Numbered from the stretch's first letter, positions 11,584 to 24,118 are shown. The stretch: DNA of 64,000 bases from Strigops habroptila (GCF_004027225.2 NC_044301.2:25931992-25995991); one strand, 5' to 3'. Notes: generated by a model from the letters alone, not told the origin. Numbers and translations: made by a program.

Positions 11584-12682
11584 TATTCTCTTCTCTGTAA
11601 ATGCTCAGCCGGGACTCGAAGCCATTGAGTGGAATTTGGACATACAATGGTGACCGCGTGTGAATCATCTGCTGCTATAACTTCTGCAGCCACCGGAGCG
11701 GAGGTTCCAGGTTTCTGATACCATACCTGACTGCCAGGAAAGGTTCTGATAGGAGATCGTAACTCTCCTAAACCGGTGACATAATAAATGTTACACCACG
11801 TCTCAAGGGGGAGGACCTGTTGCTTGGTGGACTTGTTTTTTAGGCCCAGTAAGATGGGTTTTTCAAGATCTGTTTGTACAGGATTCAACAGCTGTATATT
11901 TAGCCTTTTCAAATCTGGGTGTAAAACAATGACTCGCGTTAGTATCTCTGAACTGGGTTTTAAATGGACCTGTACGTCAGTTCGGAGCCATTGCTCCTGC
12001 TGTGGATCAAGTGTTAGGGGCTGCTTTCGTGCCAATACAATACTACCTTTGTCGGGCTATACTGAATAATCTTTTCCTCCTACAATCATGACAGAACCAT
12101 GGGCAACCCATGCCACCGCGCGGGTCTCGCCCTTCGTTAACATTAGGGGCATTAAGGTGGGGGATATCATTTGATTATTTAATACCTGTTGTGCCTCACT
12201 CAAATGGTCTACCCGTTTCACATAGGTTCCCCCACCCAAACGTTTTAGTTGTGTTTTTAAGAGTCCATTCATGCACTCTACCAGCCCGGCTCCCTGTGGA
12301 TGGTGTGGCAAATGCCACGTCCAAGAGATGTTTCGTTCATTTGCCCATTGGGCTACCTTAACATTTTTTAAGTGGGTGCCAGTGTCTGTATTTCTACTGG
12401 GATTCCATAGTATAGTTCGATGGTTTCTAAACATCTTATGGTTGCATAATTATTAGCATACCGAGTGGGAATCGCAACCACAACACTAGAATAGGTATCT
12501 ACTGCTACACAGGCATAACGTTGATGCTTATGTTCTGGTAGTGGCCCTATAAAGTCAATTTGCCAGACCTCTCCCCCTCTCAATCCCCTTTTCACTTTCC
12601 CTAATGGTGTTTGGAACACTTTGGCTTGTTTTAGGCTATCGCAATACTGAGGGGGACATTCGCCCCCGCTGGTAATGCTCAT
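11584..12682 (-). pseudogene. pol: Family 2 integrase, frameshifted
   Basis: Three consecutive minus-strand frames (12682-12368, 12434-12057 and 12035-11584) make up an integrase. The first has the WQIDFIGPLP core motif holding the first catalytic Asp. The second starts at the second-Asp region (TDTGTH) and contains PHHPQGAGLVE, with the catalytic Glu, followed by MNGLLK. The third has the basic C-terminal domain (VWYQKPGTS). The first two are split by a frameshift near 12400 and the last two by a stop. RT and RNase H are absent upstream. Confidence 0.75.
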
Positions 12683-13535
12683 AGTGCCTGCTGCACATAG
12701 GGATCATTGGACAATCCATTAAAACGGGTGGCGTCTACACTGTCCAGCAAGACACTGTCCGCACCCTCCTCCATCAGATGTACTAGCCACTGTTGTGGCC
12801 ATTCACCCGGCCGCTGACTATACTTGGCCAGTAGGTTTTTAACATCTTCTGGTGAAAAATCCTCCATAATATCTGCCCTTGCCCACCGCCCCAAGAGGGG
12901 GTCCAGTGCCCCCCTTCTCTTAACCGCTGGAGCGGCCTGAACTGATTCAATGCCCTGCTCTGGGTCCTTCTCCTCCTCCTCATTCTCCGAGGAGCTCCAG
13001 ATATTCCCATCCCACGTTTCTGGATCCCAGTCTGGCTGGGTGATGACTGCGCGTACTCACGGTCCGGGGTCATTGGTTTTTTTGGGACGCCCTCTTCAGT
13101 GTCGTGCCGCATAGGAGGCAGCTAATTTTTCCAATTTTTCCTGCCACCCCACCCCCACCTGGGTGGCAGCCACTAAAGCTTGTTGCTGCATAATGCCTTT
13201 GGCCTTTTCCGCCTGCAGTTCTCTTTCTAATTGTCCTATCTTTTCTTCTAACACTTGATTATGTCCCCAAATGATCTTAAAGGCACTGAGGAGGCTGCCC
13301 CCCAATGCATCCAGCATGCTGTAACCTCTCCTTCGTTTTTGTCTGGGGCAGCACTACGAATTGTCCCCAATATTTTAATAAGTCCATGGGGGTCTGCTCA
13401 TTCCAGGGTTCTAGACCTACTTGGGTACAGGTTTCCCACCTATCCCACAAAGTACTTCAGGGTTCCGGTTCCCACCCCGGTCGCTCCACCGGTGGAGAGG
13501 CAGGGGTCGCTGCCGGACTCTTTTTTCTTAAACAT
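12679..13535 (-). pseudogene. gag: Family 2 gag, partial and frameshifted
   Basis: The first ATG after the primer site is at 13535 (minus strand). Frames then change several times. They include a Trp-rich matrix-like block (about 13450-13330), a coiled-coil-like Glu/Gln/Lys/Ala segment (13317-13096), and a capsid-like segment with RPGEWPQQWLVHL and EEGAD (12894-12679). The last motif is analogous to PGEH..TWLL..DNGAD in family 1 Gag. Nucleocapsid, protease and RT are missing: the capsid frame ends where integrase begins, which marks a large deletion. Confidence 0.65.
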
Positions 13536-13657
13536 GATTACGCAACCCCCAACAGGCAAACACACGTACGACAGTGGCGCGATCCGGTAGCTGTGCACTC
13601 CACTACTCGGCCGCACTATCCACCAAACCCAGGTGTGGCTGCCTTCTCAATACCGGA

Positions 13658-13675
13658 ATCCCATCCTCGTTGCCA
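13658..13675 (-). other. Family 2 primer-binding site (tRNA-Ser-GCT type)
   Basis: On the minus strand this reads TGGCAACGAGGATGGGAT. That matches the complement of the tRNA-Ser(GCT) 3' end, as I recall it, except for one G-to-A change at a CpG. It lies 5 nt from the LTR end. Confidence 0.65.
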
Positions 13676-13680
13676 ATTTA

Positions 13681-14245
13681 TGTTCCAGGATCGAAGGATT
13701 CCGGGCGGAGAAGGACATAAGCCACGCACACACACACACCCCAAACTGCTAGAACATTTATTACAAGATCCAGAATAGATATAAAATCCAGAGATATAAC
13801 CAGCTAGAAAGAGAGATAACTAAAGGCTACCAAAAACTAGGTTAGGCACAGATTCTTACCGACCCACACACTTATACAATGACCAAGAGGCCAGCTCCGA
13901 GGTGCCTTGTGAAGAGATGGGGTGGCAGGCACTACTTCAGCGGGCATCCCTGTAGAGGTAAAGTCAACCATAAAAGGTAGTTGGATCCTCCTCCCTCTCA
14001 ATCTCTCTCGAACCCCCAGGCTTTTTATATGTCAAAAGTGCAGACTCATCCTGATGCAGGGGGCCAACCTGTGTCAGGAGGAGTGGCCTTGCTGGCTCTT
14101 TTTCCCCGCACACTCGTTCTAACGTAGGGGGCTAGTCTGCACAAGGAGGAGTGGCCTTGCCGGCCCTTTGCCGTACACACTCATTCTAGATGATTGGGGT
14201 GTTCCACCACGGACCAATTCCACAGTGTTAGACCCATCTAACACA
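13681..14245 (-). repeat. Family 2 5' LTR
   Basis: 565 bp. On the minus strand, TATAAAAA lies at 14022-14029 and AATAAA at 13757-13762. It is flanked on the right by GACGT (14246-14250), pairing with GACGC (8537-8541) at the other end. Confidence 0.9.
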
Positions 14246-14250
14246 GACGT

Positions 14251-17200
14251 CTAACCTTTTCTTCATGGAACTGGATCCATTTTGTAGTCATTAGATCACA
14301 TATGCTCACACCACTTGCCTGATGAGCTTTCTGACCCGACATCTTAATTTGGCTACAAGAAGTTTCAGCTGAGAGGCAAGAAGTGTTGAGCAGCATTGCC
14401 ATATCCCAACTGTGGCAGGTGCTTGTGTGTCTTTTTTGCTGTGATCCATTCCAGTATAAAGTCAAACAGGCCAGCCAGGTGGTTTGCATTTATTTTTAAC
14501 TTTGCATTGGAATAGAGGCAGTAGTTTTCATTAGCAGCTTGTGCCTCTCAATTGTTTAGTTGAGTTTCTGCCTGGCTTGCTGTCCAGATTGTGTGTAAGG
14601 GTGTTGGTTCTTCTTTGACAGAGCAGGGGCTGGGAGGTTTAATTCAGTCACAGAATCAATCCTCATTACAGTGTGTCATCTGATATTATGGTGCTGGTCT
14701 GGGTCCATATCTTTCTACCCTAACCCCTTCCCAGGAATGGGCTTAGCTGCAACCTCTGGCTCCTTATGTGTCAGATTGGACTGGGATAAAGGTACTGCTG
14801 TATATTAAAAATGTATGGAAAGTAGAAAAGACAAAACACAGAAAGGAATAACTAAGTATTCTTCCAAGCTGGAGAATGAGCTATGCCATTAATGAAGTGA
14901 TCACAGTAAGCTCTGGAAGAATATCACTCAGTAAAGGTTCACCCATTTAAAATTAATTTATTTTTGCTGTCTTTGCAGATCTTGTATATTAATTCATCAG
15001 AGATGTATAAGAATGGTTTAGCTGTTAATTTATATTGAACAAAACAGCAGAGTTTTAATGAATGCTCACATAAGACTTCTATTTGAATACATGTTAAAAA
15101 TCCATTTTATCCCAAGGATTTATGTCATCTAGGTGGTGAGCAAAACCAAATCATATGGTCAGTCCTTTTTCTTTCATTATAAATAAGGCCACAGATGTCT
15201 GAATATGCACAAATTATCTGTCTGCAGATGCAAAATAAAACGTTTGACTTGCTGCTTACTCCTTTGGAGACCAGGGCCTGCTGCTCCCATATGTTAAAAA
15301 GAAATAATACCAATAAGCCACAAGGAAGTAAACTAATGATAAGCTGCAGAATAAATATTTTCAGATTAAGAAAACTGGTAAGAAAAGATTAAACTTGTTA
15401 AATTCAATATTATGACATTATTATTTGATCAGTAAATAATTCTATGAAGTCCTTACCAAACTTAAATAGATTATCTTCCCATTATAAAATGAAATTTGTC
15501 TGAAACAATTGTATAAGCCATGACATTAACATGATTCATGTTAAAATAAAGAATACATCCATTCTAAAGCATGATACAGACTTTTGAGGGTTCAAAATCT
15601 TTTTTTCTTATGTACTTCACTGCATTATATCCTTTTGAGGCATTAAAATTGCTTGGGATTGACAGACTGAAGATATGTTTAAGTGTACAATATGTTATGT
15701 GCCTTTATCACTTAAAATGTCATCCACTTTACATTTAAAGTGTTCAAGACTGCACTGGTTACTGGTAAAAAAAATAACTATTCATTTTTATTTTTTCTTA
15801 GTTTGATTTTTTTATAAAGCATTTGCTGATACTAAGGCTTGCAATCTGTTGATTGATCAAAACCCAGCCTAAAATTGCAAAATGTGTCATTGGAAAATTG
15901 CTCAGCATGCAGGCTACTCTCTAATCCTGTCAATTACATCTGGTTTCTGTTGTTGTTAGGCAAAAATGGCATAGCAGTTACATCCAGAATGGTAGTAGCA
16001 ATTGGGAGGGAAAGAATATAAGGTAATGGAAACTGGTCATCTCCATGATAAAGGTGATTGGTAACAAGTAGTTTAATATCCCTAAGTGAAAGGCACTATA
16101 TCAAAGTTAAAAGCTATTTAGGGAGAAAGTATAATGGAAGACCAAAAGTATATTAGAAAATCTCTATATACTTTATATGTAATATTCATGAGGTAGCAGA
16201 AACACAGCAAAATGATGTTCCGTTCTTGAAAAATTAAGTTCTTTCTTTAAACAAAAACAAGAGGGAGACAAGGTTTGTGAAAGATGCTGAGTTGACAACA
16301 CCAAAGAAAAGTAATTAGCACAAAACCTGGTTTAGGCAGCAAATTATAAATGAACCGGTGCCCTATATTGTGAACTCCAATGAGTACACTCGAGTGATCT
16401 TCAGTCCATAGTAGGAAGACTGACATTTGCAATATGGATACCAGAGATGGAGGTGTCTTTGGTATATTGCCATCTGCAGACTAACACCGCTAAACTATTG
16501 GTTGGAAACAGATTCTGGTCAGAACTGATTTGGTATGGCTTCAACCGATATCCTGAAGATTAAAAGATGCCATAGACTTCTGCAAGCCATCTTCAAGGCC
16601 TTTTCTACAGACGGAAGACTAAAACAGAACAGAGTTTTAGCAGTGACAAGTATCTGGATGAAAAGGAACGCAAAACCCCTGAATATCTAAAAAAAGTCAG
16701 AACTATTTCATGACACAGAGTAAAATGTTCTTTCATAGGGACATAATGAGGTTTTAAAGATAAGTTTTTCATAAAGATAATACAATAGGGAGTTTGATGA
16801 CCATTTGAGAAAGAAAAAAATAAAAATAAAAAATCAAGGAACAGCAAGAAAGATCCACCAACTGGGAATTCATCTAATTGCAAGGGAAAAAAGCTTGAAG
16901 ACTATTGTTTTGCCTATTCTGTCTCCCTTTACTCTTCCTATTTTTATAGACTAAAAGCCAAGCAAAACATTCTCAAGAAGATGGATAATTTTCTGAGGTA
17001 AAATATCTACTGCTGACGAGACATCTAACTTATATTATAAAATATTATTCTATGATTATAAGCAAAGAAAATAGGCAGATTGTAGATATAAGGGGATTTT
17101 ATGTAAACATCTAGAAGAGGAGGATGTTATAAGAGGAGAGTAATGTAAAGAGATGAGTAAATGCACTTGCATGTAGGCAGCACTGATAGTGCCCTCCACA

Positions 17201-17370
17201 GAACCACAGCAAATAAACTAAAGGAAATTGGTGCCTTATATACAGACTCTTACCTGGTCAGCTACTGAGACAGCAGGAATAGAGGGTACTGGACTGAGAT
17301 CCAATATAGGACAAGAAAGGACATGTTTTCAAAAGCTTGCAGTAGTTTGACTGTGACACTGTCACTGTAA
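14251..17370. other. Unassigned sequence
   Basis: AT-rich sequence with only short chance open frames. I recognise no exon, RNA gene or repeat. Confidence 0.5.
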
Positions 17371-17466
17371 ATAGAATCATAGAATCACAGATTCATAGAA
17401 TAGTTACGGTTGGAAAGGACCTTAAGATCATCTAGTTCCAACCTCCCTGCCATGGGCAGGGCTGCA
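17371..17466 (-). repeat. CR1 LINE 3' tail
   Basis: It starts with the reversed terminal octamers (GAATCATAGAATCA) followed by GGTTGGAAAGGACCTTAAGA and CTGCCATGGGCAGGG. This is the same tail as the long CR1 at 17985-19766, in the opposite orientation and severely 5'-truncated. Confidence 0.85.
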
Positions 17467-17721
17467 TTCATGGCACACTAGCTGGTGATAATAAATATCA
17501 GGATGATATCAGCCTACTTCCTATTTAAATAAAACTGAACATGCCTCTTCTCCAAGTCTTGTTCAGTCTGCAAATGAATACTCCAAAATGTTTTCTGAAA
17601 CATGTAAAGAAAAAGATTTTAACCCAGGGGAGGATCCTGAGGAATAACACGTGTTTTAGCAGTAGTGTGCAAATATGCATTTGGTTAAGTTCCTCTTAGA
17701 GCAAGAGCTGAAAAAAAAGGA

Positions 17722-17845
17722 AAGAATTAACTCATGAAATCACCAAAATGACAGATTTCTAAACAAAAGGATGGAACTAAGGGGTTTTTTTGAAAAAATA
17801 TTTTAATATTTATAAAAGAACATAAAAATATAAAATGCAGGGAGG
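17722..17845. repeat. Unnamed dispersed repeat, copy 1
   Basis: The stretch with ATTAACTCATGAAATCACC, AATGACAGAT, TAAACA and AATATTTATAA aligns to 26249-26365 with many substitutions. It is not CR1 or LTR sequence. It may be an old interspersed element or an old local duplication. Confidence 0.5.
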
Positions 17846-17984
17846 TGCTAGTACTTTCATGAAAATTTCTTCATTAACTTAATAAGCCCCTTTACTGAAC
17901 TAAATGTACTCACAGACAAGAAAAGGCGAGGTCTCCAGAATCTGCTACTTGGTTTTCCATTTGAATTAAAACATATAGGGACAC

Positions 17985-19766
17985 TAGGGACATACTAGGG
18001 ACAATGTGGGCCCTCTCCGGAAGCTATCAGGAGAACTGGCTACCCTGGATTTGGAGAAGGCTGAGGTTCTTAATGACTTCTTTGCCTCCATCTTCACTAG
18101 CAAATGCTTTGACCACACCACCCAAGTCTTGGAAAGCAAATGCAGGGACTGTGAAAATGAAGACCTTAGGCCCACTGTAGGAGAGCATCAGGTTCGAGAC
18201 CATCTTAAGAACCTGAACGTGCACAAGTCCATGGGACCTGATGAAATCCATCCACGGGTCCTGAAGGAGCTGGAGAATGAAGTTGCTAAACCACTGTCCA
18301 TCATATTCGAAAAATCCTGGCAGTCAGGTGAAGTTCCCAATGACTGGAAGAAGGGTAATATAACCCCCATTTTCAAGAAGGGGAAGGTGGAAGACCCAGG
18401 GAACTACAGACCAGTCAGTCTCACCTCTGTGCCTGGCAAAATCTTGGAGAACTTTCTCCTGGAAAGCATGCTAAGGCACATGAAAAACAACAAGGTGGTT
18501 GGTGACAGCCAACATGGCTTCACTAAGGGGAAACCCTGCCTGACCAATTTGGTGGCCTTCTATGATGGAGCCACAGAACTGATGGACAGGGGCAGAGCAG
18601 TTGATGTCATCTACCTGGACTTGTGCAAAGCATTCGACACTGTCCCACACGACATCCTTGTCTCTAAATTGGAGAGACATCAATTTGATAGATGGACCAC
18701 TCGGTGGATAAAAAACTGGCTCAATGGCCGCACGCAAAGAGTTGTGGTAAATGGCTCGATGTCCAGTTGGAAACCTGTAACGAGTGGTGTCCCTCAGGGA
18801 TCGGTGTTGGGACCAGTCCTGTTCAACATCTTTGTCGGCGACATGGACAGTGGGATTGAGTGCGCCCTCAGCAAGTTTGCTGATGACACCAAGCTGTGTG
18901 GTTCGGTTGATACGCTGGAGGGAAGGGATGCCATCCAGAGGGACCTTGACACACTTGAGAGGTGGGCCAATGCCAACCTTATGAAGTTTAACCAAGCCAA
19001 GTGCAAGGTCCTACACCTGGGTCAGGGCAATCCCAGGCACTGCTACAGGTTGGGTGGAGAAGAGATTCAGAGCAGTCCTGCAGAGAAGGACTTGGGGGTG
19101 TTGGTTGACGAGAAGCTTAACATGAGCCAGCAGTGTGCGCTTGCAGCCCAGAAAGCCAACCATATCCTGGGCTGCATCAAAAGAAGCGTGACCAGCAGGT
19201 CAAAGGAGGTGATCCTGCCCCTCTACTCTGGTCTTGTGAGACCTCACTTGGAGTACTGTGCACAGGTCTGGTGTCCTCAACATAAAAAGGACATGGAGCT
19301 GTTGGGGTGAGTCCAGGGGAGGGCCACGAGGATGATAAGGGGGCTGGAGCACCTCCCGTATGAAGACAGGCTGAGAAAGTTGGGGCTGTTCAGCCTGGAG
19401 AAGAGAAGGCTGCGTGGAGACCTCATAGCAGCCTTCCAGTATCTGAAGGGGGTCTATAAGGATGCTGGGGAGGGACTCTTCCTTAGGGACTGTAGTGGTA
19501 GGACAAGGGGTAATGGGTTCAAACTTAAACTGGGGAAGTTTAGATTAGATATAAGGATGAAGTTCTTTACAGTGAGGGTGGTGAAGCACTGGAATGGGTT
19601 GCCCAGGGAGGTTGTGGATGCTCCATCCCTGGCAGTGTTCAAGGCCAGGTTGGACAGAGCCTTGGACCACGTGGTTTAGGGCAAGGTGTCCCTGCCCATG
19701 GCAGGGGGGTTGGAACTAGATGATCTTAAGGTCCTTTCCAACCCTTACTATTCTATGATTCTATAT
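17985..19766 (+). mobile_element. CR1 LINE, 5'-truncated long copy
   Basis: About 1.8 kb of CR1 ORF2 and 3' tail, ending at 19766 in ATTCTATGATTCTAT. The 5' boundary is approximate (GGGACAATGTGGGCCC lies near 18000). CR1 elements insert by target-primed reverse transcription and usually lack target duplications, as seems to be the case here. It is near-identical to 21084-22494 in inverted orientation. Confidence 0.93.
18006..19679 (+). pseudogene. CR1 ORF2 reverse transcriptase, one stop codon
   Basis: This is the C-terminal half of the CR1 ORF2 protein, which copies CR1 RNA at the target site. Residues of the RT fold are clear: a [16 protein letters not shown] block (first catalytic Asp), [10 protein letters not shown], and the FADDTKL active-site box. 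One TGA at 19308-19310 interrupts the frame. The sister copy has CGA in this context, so the stop is probably CpG decay. The same frame then continues to the normal end at 19679. The endonuclease domain is absent because of 5' truncation. It is dead as an autonomous element. Confidence 0.92.
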
Positions 19767-21083
19767 ACATCTTCTCCAGTTTTGCTCAATTAAGAAAGAA
19801 GTAATAATTGATCAGCCATGAAATGGTTTCTGCTGGGCAGGGATTCAGCAGGAAGTAGTCATCAGGACTATATGTACCCACAATCACTGTAATGCATGAC
19901 TTTTTTAACATGTAGTAGTATTAAGCTATCCTGATGACTTTGACATGCTTTTGCTCAGCAGGAAAATGCTGAAGGGAACAACAGCTGCCCTTCTTGGTGC
20001 TCTCCTGCAGGCAGACTAATCCTCTGGGTTTTCGCAGTTGTCCAAGAAACATTAAGAGGAAAAGCCTTCTAAAGCACCAGAGGCACCAAATAGGAAACTG
20101 CTTGCTCAAAGTTTTACCTAGATTAAGGAAAAGTGTGGTTTATGCTTTTAAAATCTTTACAGTAGCACCTTCCAAAACCAATCTATATTTTAAAGATCCA
20201 TATCACAGAATACTGCTTCTTATTTATTATCACAAAGGGAGGGGTGTGTCTGCTACAGTATGACCATAAACTGGAAATGAATCTTTTCCAGTCAAGACAG
20301 TACATGAAAGTTATTCGTCTAACAGCTTCCAAAATTGTAAACCCAGTTCAACTGGCTACCAGACTCTGACTGTGTGCTTCATACAGAACAACTGGTATGT
20401 ACCAGTGAATAGACAAAAGCTCAAACTAAAAATAGTTTCAACATTGGTATGTATATACCTTCGGAGTATTAAAAACAGTCTTGCTGGATTTCTTGGACTT
20501 TTCCTCATTGGGAATGCCCTAACAAATTATACTGAGGCTGTTATAAAATTGATTGCAAGAGTTTAAAATTAAGCTTTAAAATTAGAGTAGAAAACAATTG
20601 TAAGCCAAGAAATGTTAGAGTAAAACTTGAAAGAAATCCAAACTTGTTAAGGCATAGAGCTTCATATAGTATATCCAAGCAATGTTAACTCTTTCCTATA
20701 GCAGTCCTTTAGTTGGAAATTGGATCAATTTTTAATATGATTTTAATCTGGGATTACAATCTCTTATTACAGTAAATGATGTCAAACATTTGGTATTAAT
20801 TTACAGTGTTCCTGCTGTCAATAACTTTGTGAAATATCTAAAACTCTTCTGTTAATTAAATATAACATCAATTCACTGTGTGAGGCTTCATTTTAGGAAA
20901 TAGCAATATAAACCACATATAGCTACTAAGAATCACAAATAAGAAAGATCCTAACAGGAAAGGAATAGTTGCCAGTAAACTGTACAAGACCAAAGGTTAA
21001 GTAATTCTCAGAACATGAGGTTATGGGTTGAAGCAGTTAAAGGGAAAATATCCCAGAAATACATTTCAGAAAATGAACTAATT
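19767..21083. other. Spacer between inverted CR1 copies, unassigned
   Basis: About 1.3 kb of AT-rich DNA with no gene or repeat that I can support. It forms the loop between two inverted CR1 arms. Confidence 0.55.
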
Positions 21084-22494
21084 AGAATCATAGAATCATA
21101 GAATAGTAAGGGTTGGAAAGGACCTTAAGATCATCTAGTTCCAACCCCCCTGCCATGGGCAGGGACACCTTGCCCTAAACCACGTGGTCCAAGGCTCTGT
21201 CCAACCTGGCCTTGAACACTGCCAGGGATGGAGCATCCACAACCTCCCTGGGCAACCCATTCCAGTGCTTCACCACCCTCACTGTAAAGAACTTCATCCT
21301 TATATCTAATCTAAACTTCCCCAGTTTAAGTTTGAACCCATTACCCCTTGTCCTACCACTACAGTCCCTAAGGAAGAGTCCCTCCCCAGCATCCTTATAG
21401 ACCCCCTTCAGATACTGGAAGGCTGCTATGAGGTCTCCACGCAGCCTTCTCTTCTCCAGGCTGGACAGCCCCAACTTTCTCAGCCTGTCTTCATACGGGA
21501 GGTGCTCCAGCCCTCTTATCATCCTCGTGGGCCTCCTCTAGACTCGCTCCAAGTGAGGTCTCACAAGAGCAGAGGGGCAGGATCACCTCCTTTGACCTGC
21601 TGGTCACGCTTCTTTTGATGCAGCCCAGGATACGGTTGGCTTTCTGGGCTGCAAGCGCACACTGCTGGCTCATGTTAAGCTTCTCATCAACCAACACCCC
21701 CAAGTCCTTCTCTGCAGGGCTGCTCTGAATCTCTTCTCCACCCAACCTGTAGCAGTGCCTGGGACTGCCCCGACCCAGGTGTAGGACCTTGCACTTGGCT
21801 TGGTTAAACTTCATAAGGTTGGCATTGGCCCACCTCTCAAGTGTGTCAAGGTCCCTCTGGATGGCATCCCTTCCCTCCAGCGTATCAAACAAACCACACA
21901 GCTTGGTGTCATCAGCAAACTTGCTGAGGGCGCACTCAATCCCACTGTCCATGTCGCCGACAAAGATGTTGAACAGGACCGGTCCCAACACCGATCCCTG
22001 AGGGACACCACTCGTTACTGGTTTCCAACTGGACATCGAGCCATTTACCACAACTCTTTGCGTGCGGCCATTGAGCCAGTTTTTTATCCACTGAGTGGTC
22101 CATCTAATCAAATTGATGTCTCTCCAATTTAGAGACAAGGATGTCATGTGGGACAGTGTCAAGTGATTTGCACAAGTCCAGGTAGATGACATCAACTGCT
22201 CTGCCCCGTCCATCCGTTCTGTGGCTCCATCATAGAAGGCCACCAAATTGGTCAGGCAGGATTTCCCCTTAGTGAAGCCATGTTGGCTGTCACCAACCAC
22301 CTTGTTGTTTTTCATGTGCCTTAGCATGTTTTCCAGGAGAAACTGTTCCAAGATTTTGCCAGGCACAGAGGTGAGGCTGACTGGTCTGTAGTTCCCCGGG
22401 TCTTCCACCTTCCCCTTCTTGAAAATGGGGGTTATATTACCCTTCTTCCAGTCATCGGGAACTTCACCTGACTGCCACAATTTTTCAAATATGA
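21084..22494 (-). mobile_element. CR1 LINE, 5'-truncated, inverted relative to 17985-19766
   Basis: On the minus strand this runs from about 22494 (ATATTTGAAAAATTGTGGCAG) to the terminal octamers at 21084. It is the same CR1 subfamily as the copy at 18.0-19.8 kb, and the last 115 codons of ORF2 are almost identical. Confidence 0.93.
21175..22494 (-). pseudogene. CR1 ORF2 reverse transcriptase, frameshifted
   Basis: RT and the C-terminal region of CR1 ORF2. [10 protein letters not shown] and the FADDTKL box are intact. The block carrying the first catalytic Asp (YLDLCKAFD in the sister copy) is read out of frame because of a pair of compensating indels near 22140-22210. A 5-bp deletion near 21570 shifts the frame again. 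A 54-bp segment present in the sister copy (19254-19307) is missing near 21550, bounded by TTGGAG/TTGGGG microhomology. It is non-functional. Confidence 0.9.
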
Positions 22495-24118
22495 ATATAC
22501 TTCGACACCAGCTGGACACCATGAAGCTTCTAATGCAGGCTGTGCTTCAAGGGGTAGAAGAACAAAACCATTCTGTACAAACCTGTCCATGACACAGAGA
22601 AGTTAAGATTGGGCTATTTCTTCTCTCACCAATTAAATTGATGAGTGAAGAATAGATTGCTGGATGCGGTGGCAGGCCGCCAAAATGATACAAGATGAGA
22701 TTCAAGGAATGGCACTTTACATCCACCAACAATTTTAAGGCAAAAACCACTTTTCTGATGTAAGACCTTTTATTGAGATATATGTAGTCTCATTTAGAAA
22801 TAGCAGGTTTTAGACTATATTCCTGAAGAAACTCGGTATGTGTTTGTATGTCGTTTTGAGTATCCTCAGTGTCATTTGAGCTTTGTGGCCGTTTTCACTG
22901 AAATTTGCTGGAAGATAGAAAGTGTTTTGCTGTAACAAGTTTTGAGAAAACAAAGAAGTCAGGCAGAGGAGAGCATGTTCCTGCATTCCTTCACTACAAG
23001 CGCGAGCACGCTATGAGCTCACCTTTATTAGACCTCTGAGAATCCACATGGGACAGTGCTGTTAGGACTGTGTCAGCCACAGGAAAGGCTTTAATTGGCA
23101 GTCACACCTTATTAGATGTCAGAGAACCCAACCAGGAGACACAGAGCTGCTGGAAGCCAGATATCATTAGTTCCACTGCTCACAGAGCCGCGCACTTGAA
23201 AACGCCTTCAATAGCCACGGCGCAGGATGGAGCGGCCCTTCTCTGCGGAGCTGGAATTTACAGGACATGCAGAAATAAAAGAGGGAACAAAGTGCTGTTT
23301 GAACGTGTCGCCGTAAAATCAAAAGGGAAACGAATGTGAGAGAGAGAGGAGCTGTGGCAGATGTGCTCAAGTGATCACTTCTGATAAACATTTCATTATT
23401 TGCTGCTTTTTTCTTTGCTCAGTGCTAATTACAGGGACTCAGCCTGTTCTCAACTGTCTGTCTGTCTTTGCTAAGAACAAAAAGTCGCTAGAGGACTGCC
23501 ACACTTGCCCCATTACAGATGCTTGGGTTGGAAATTGCTAATTGATAGTGAGGATTTGCTGTGAGAATTCCTTCTGATGGAAATCAGAATTTGTCAAACA
23601 AAATCTTTTTTCTTAATCTAGTTGGCAAAAAATACCAAATTTGAGCAGGTTTTTGTTATTATTGATTTTTAGTTTCATTAACTTGTGACTTTTAATGGAA
23701 AGTTGCACTATTCGAATCAGCATACTGTAAAGTTACAGACTGAAGTCTAAGCTAATAATGCCTTTTACTTTGTGGAGTTTTGCAGTAGTTTTATATTTAG
23801 GGGATTTATCTATTAGCTTAACTTTATTTCTGCTCATTTCACCAGCTAGTAAATGAGGTCTGCATAGATAGGATTGTTAGTTCATGATTTTATAAGAATG
23901 AATTCAAGCTCATTCCGTAACAGTTGCTATTTGTCATTCTTATAGCAGATTCTCATGCAAAGTAGGTTTAAGTATCACTGAATGGTAATCATTATTTACT
24001 AACAATTAGGTCTCAATTGAGCATCAGCTCCAATGCTGTCCTATACCAGTCACTCCCAGCAGAGGATTTGTTCTCTGCTGTTATACCTGGGGACACTGAG
24101 CCCGCTTCTCTTTCAGAC
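22495..24118. other. Unassigned sequence
   Basis: No gene recognised. The part at about 22980-23350 is less AT-rich and contains several CpGs. It could be a conserved non-coding element, but only a cross-species alignment would show that. Confidence 0.45.

Larger units (their letters stand above)
8542..14245 (-). mobile_element. Endogenous retrovirus family 2 (internally deleted provirus)
   Basis: This is a second, unrelated retrovirus, about 5.7 kb, on the minus strand. Two LTRs of about 565 bp begin TGTGTTAG and end CTGGAACA. They are flanked by GACGC on the left and GACGT on the right, a 5-bp target duplication with one change. The order is LTR, tRNA-Ser-type primer site, partial gag, integrase, env-like remnants, LTR. 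Protease, RT and RNase H are missing, so gag runs directly into integrase near 12680. By eye the LTRs differ by about 2.5%, many changes at CpG sites, so the insertion is younger than copy A and older than copy C of family 1. Confidence 0.88.

Noticed and set aside
22980..23350. CpG-containing block that might be a promoter or conserved element
   Set aside because: CpG density is modest and no initiator, exon or known motif is visible; needs cross-species alignment before it can be called.
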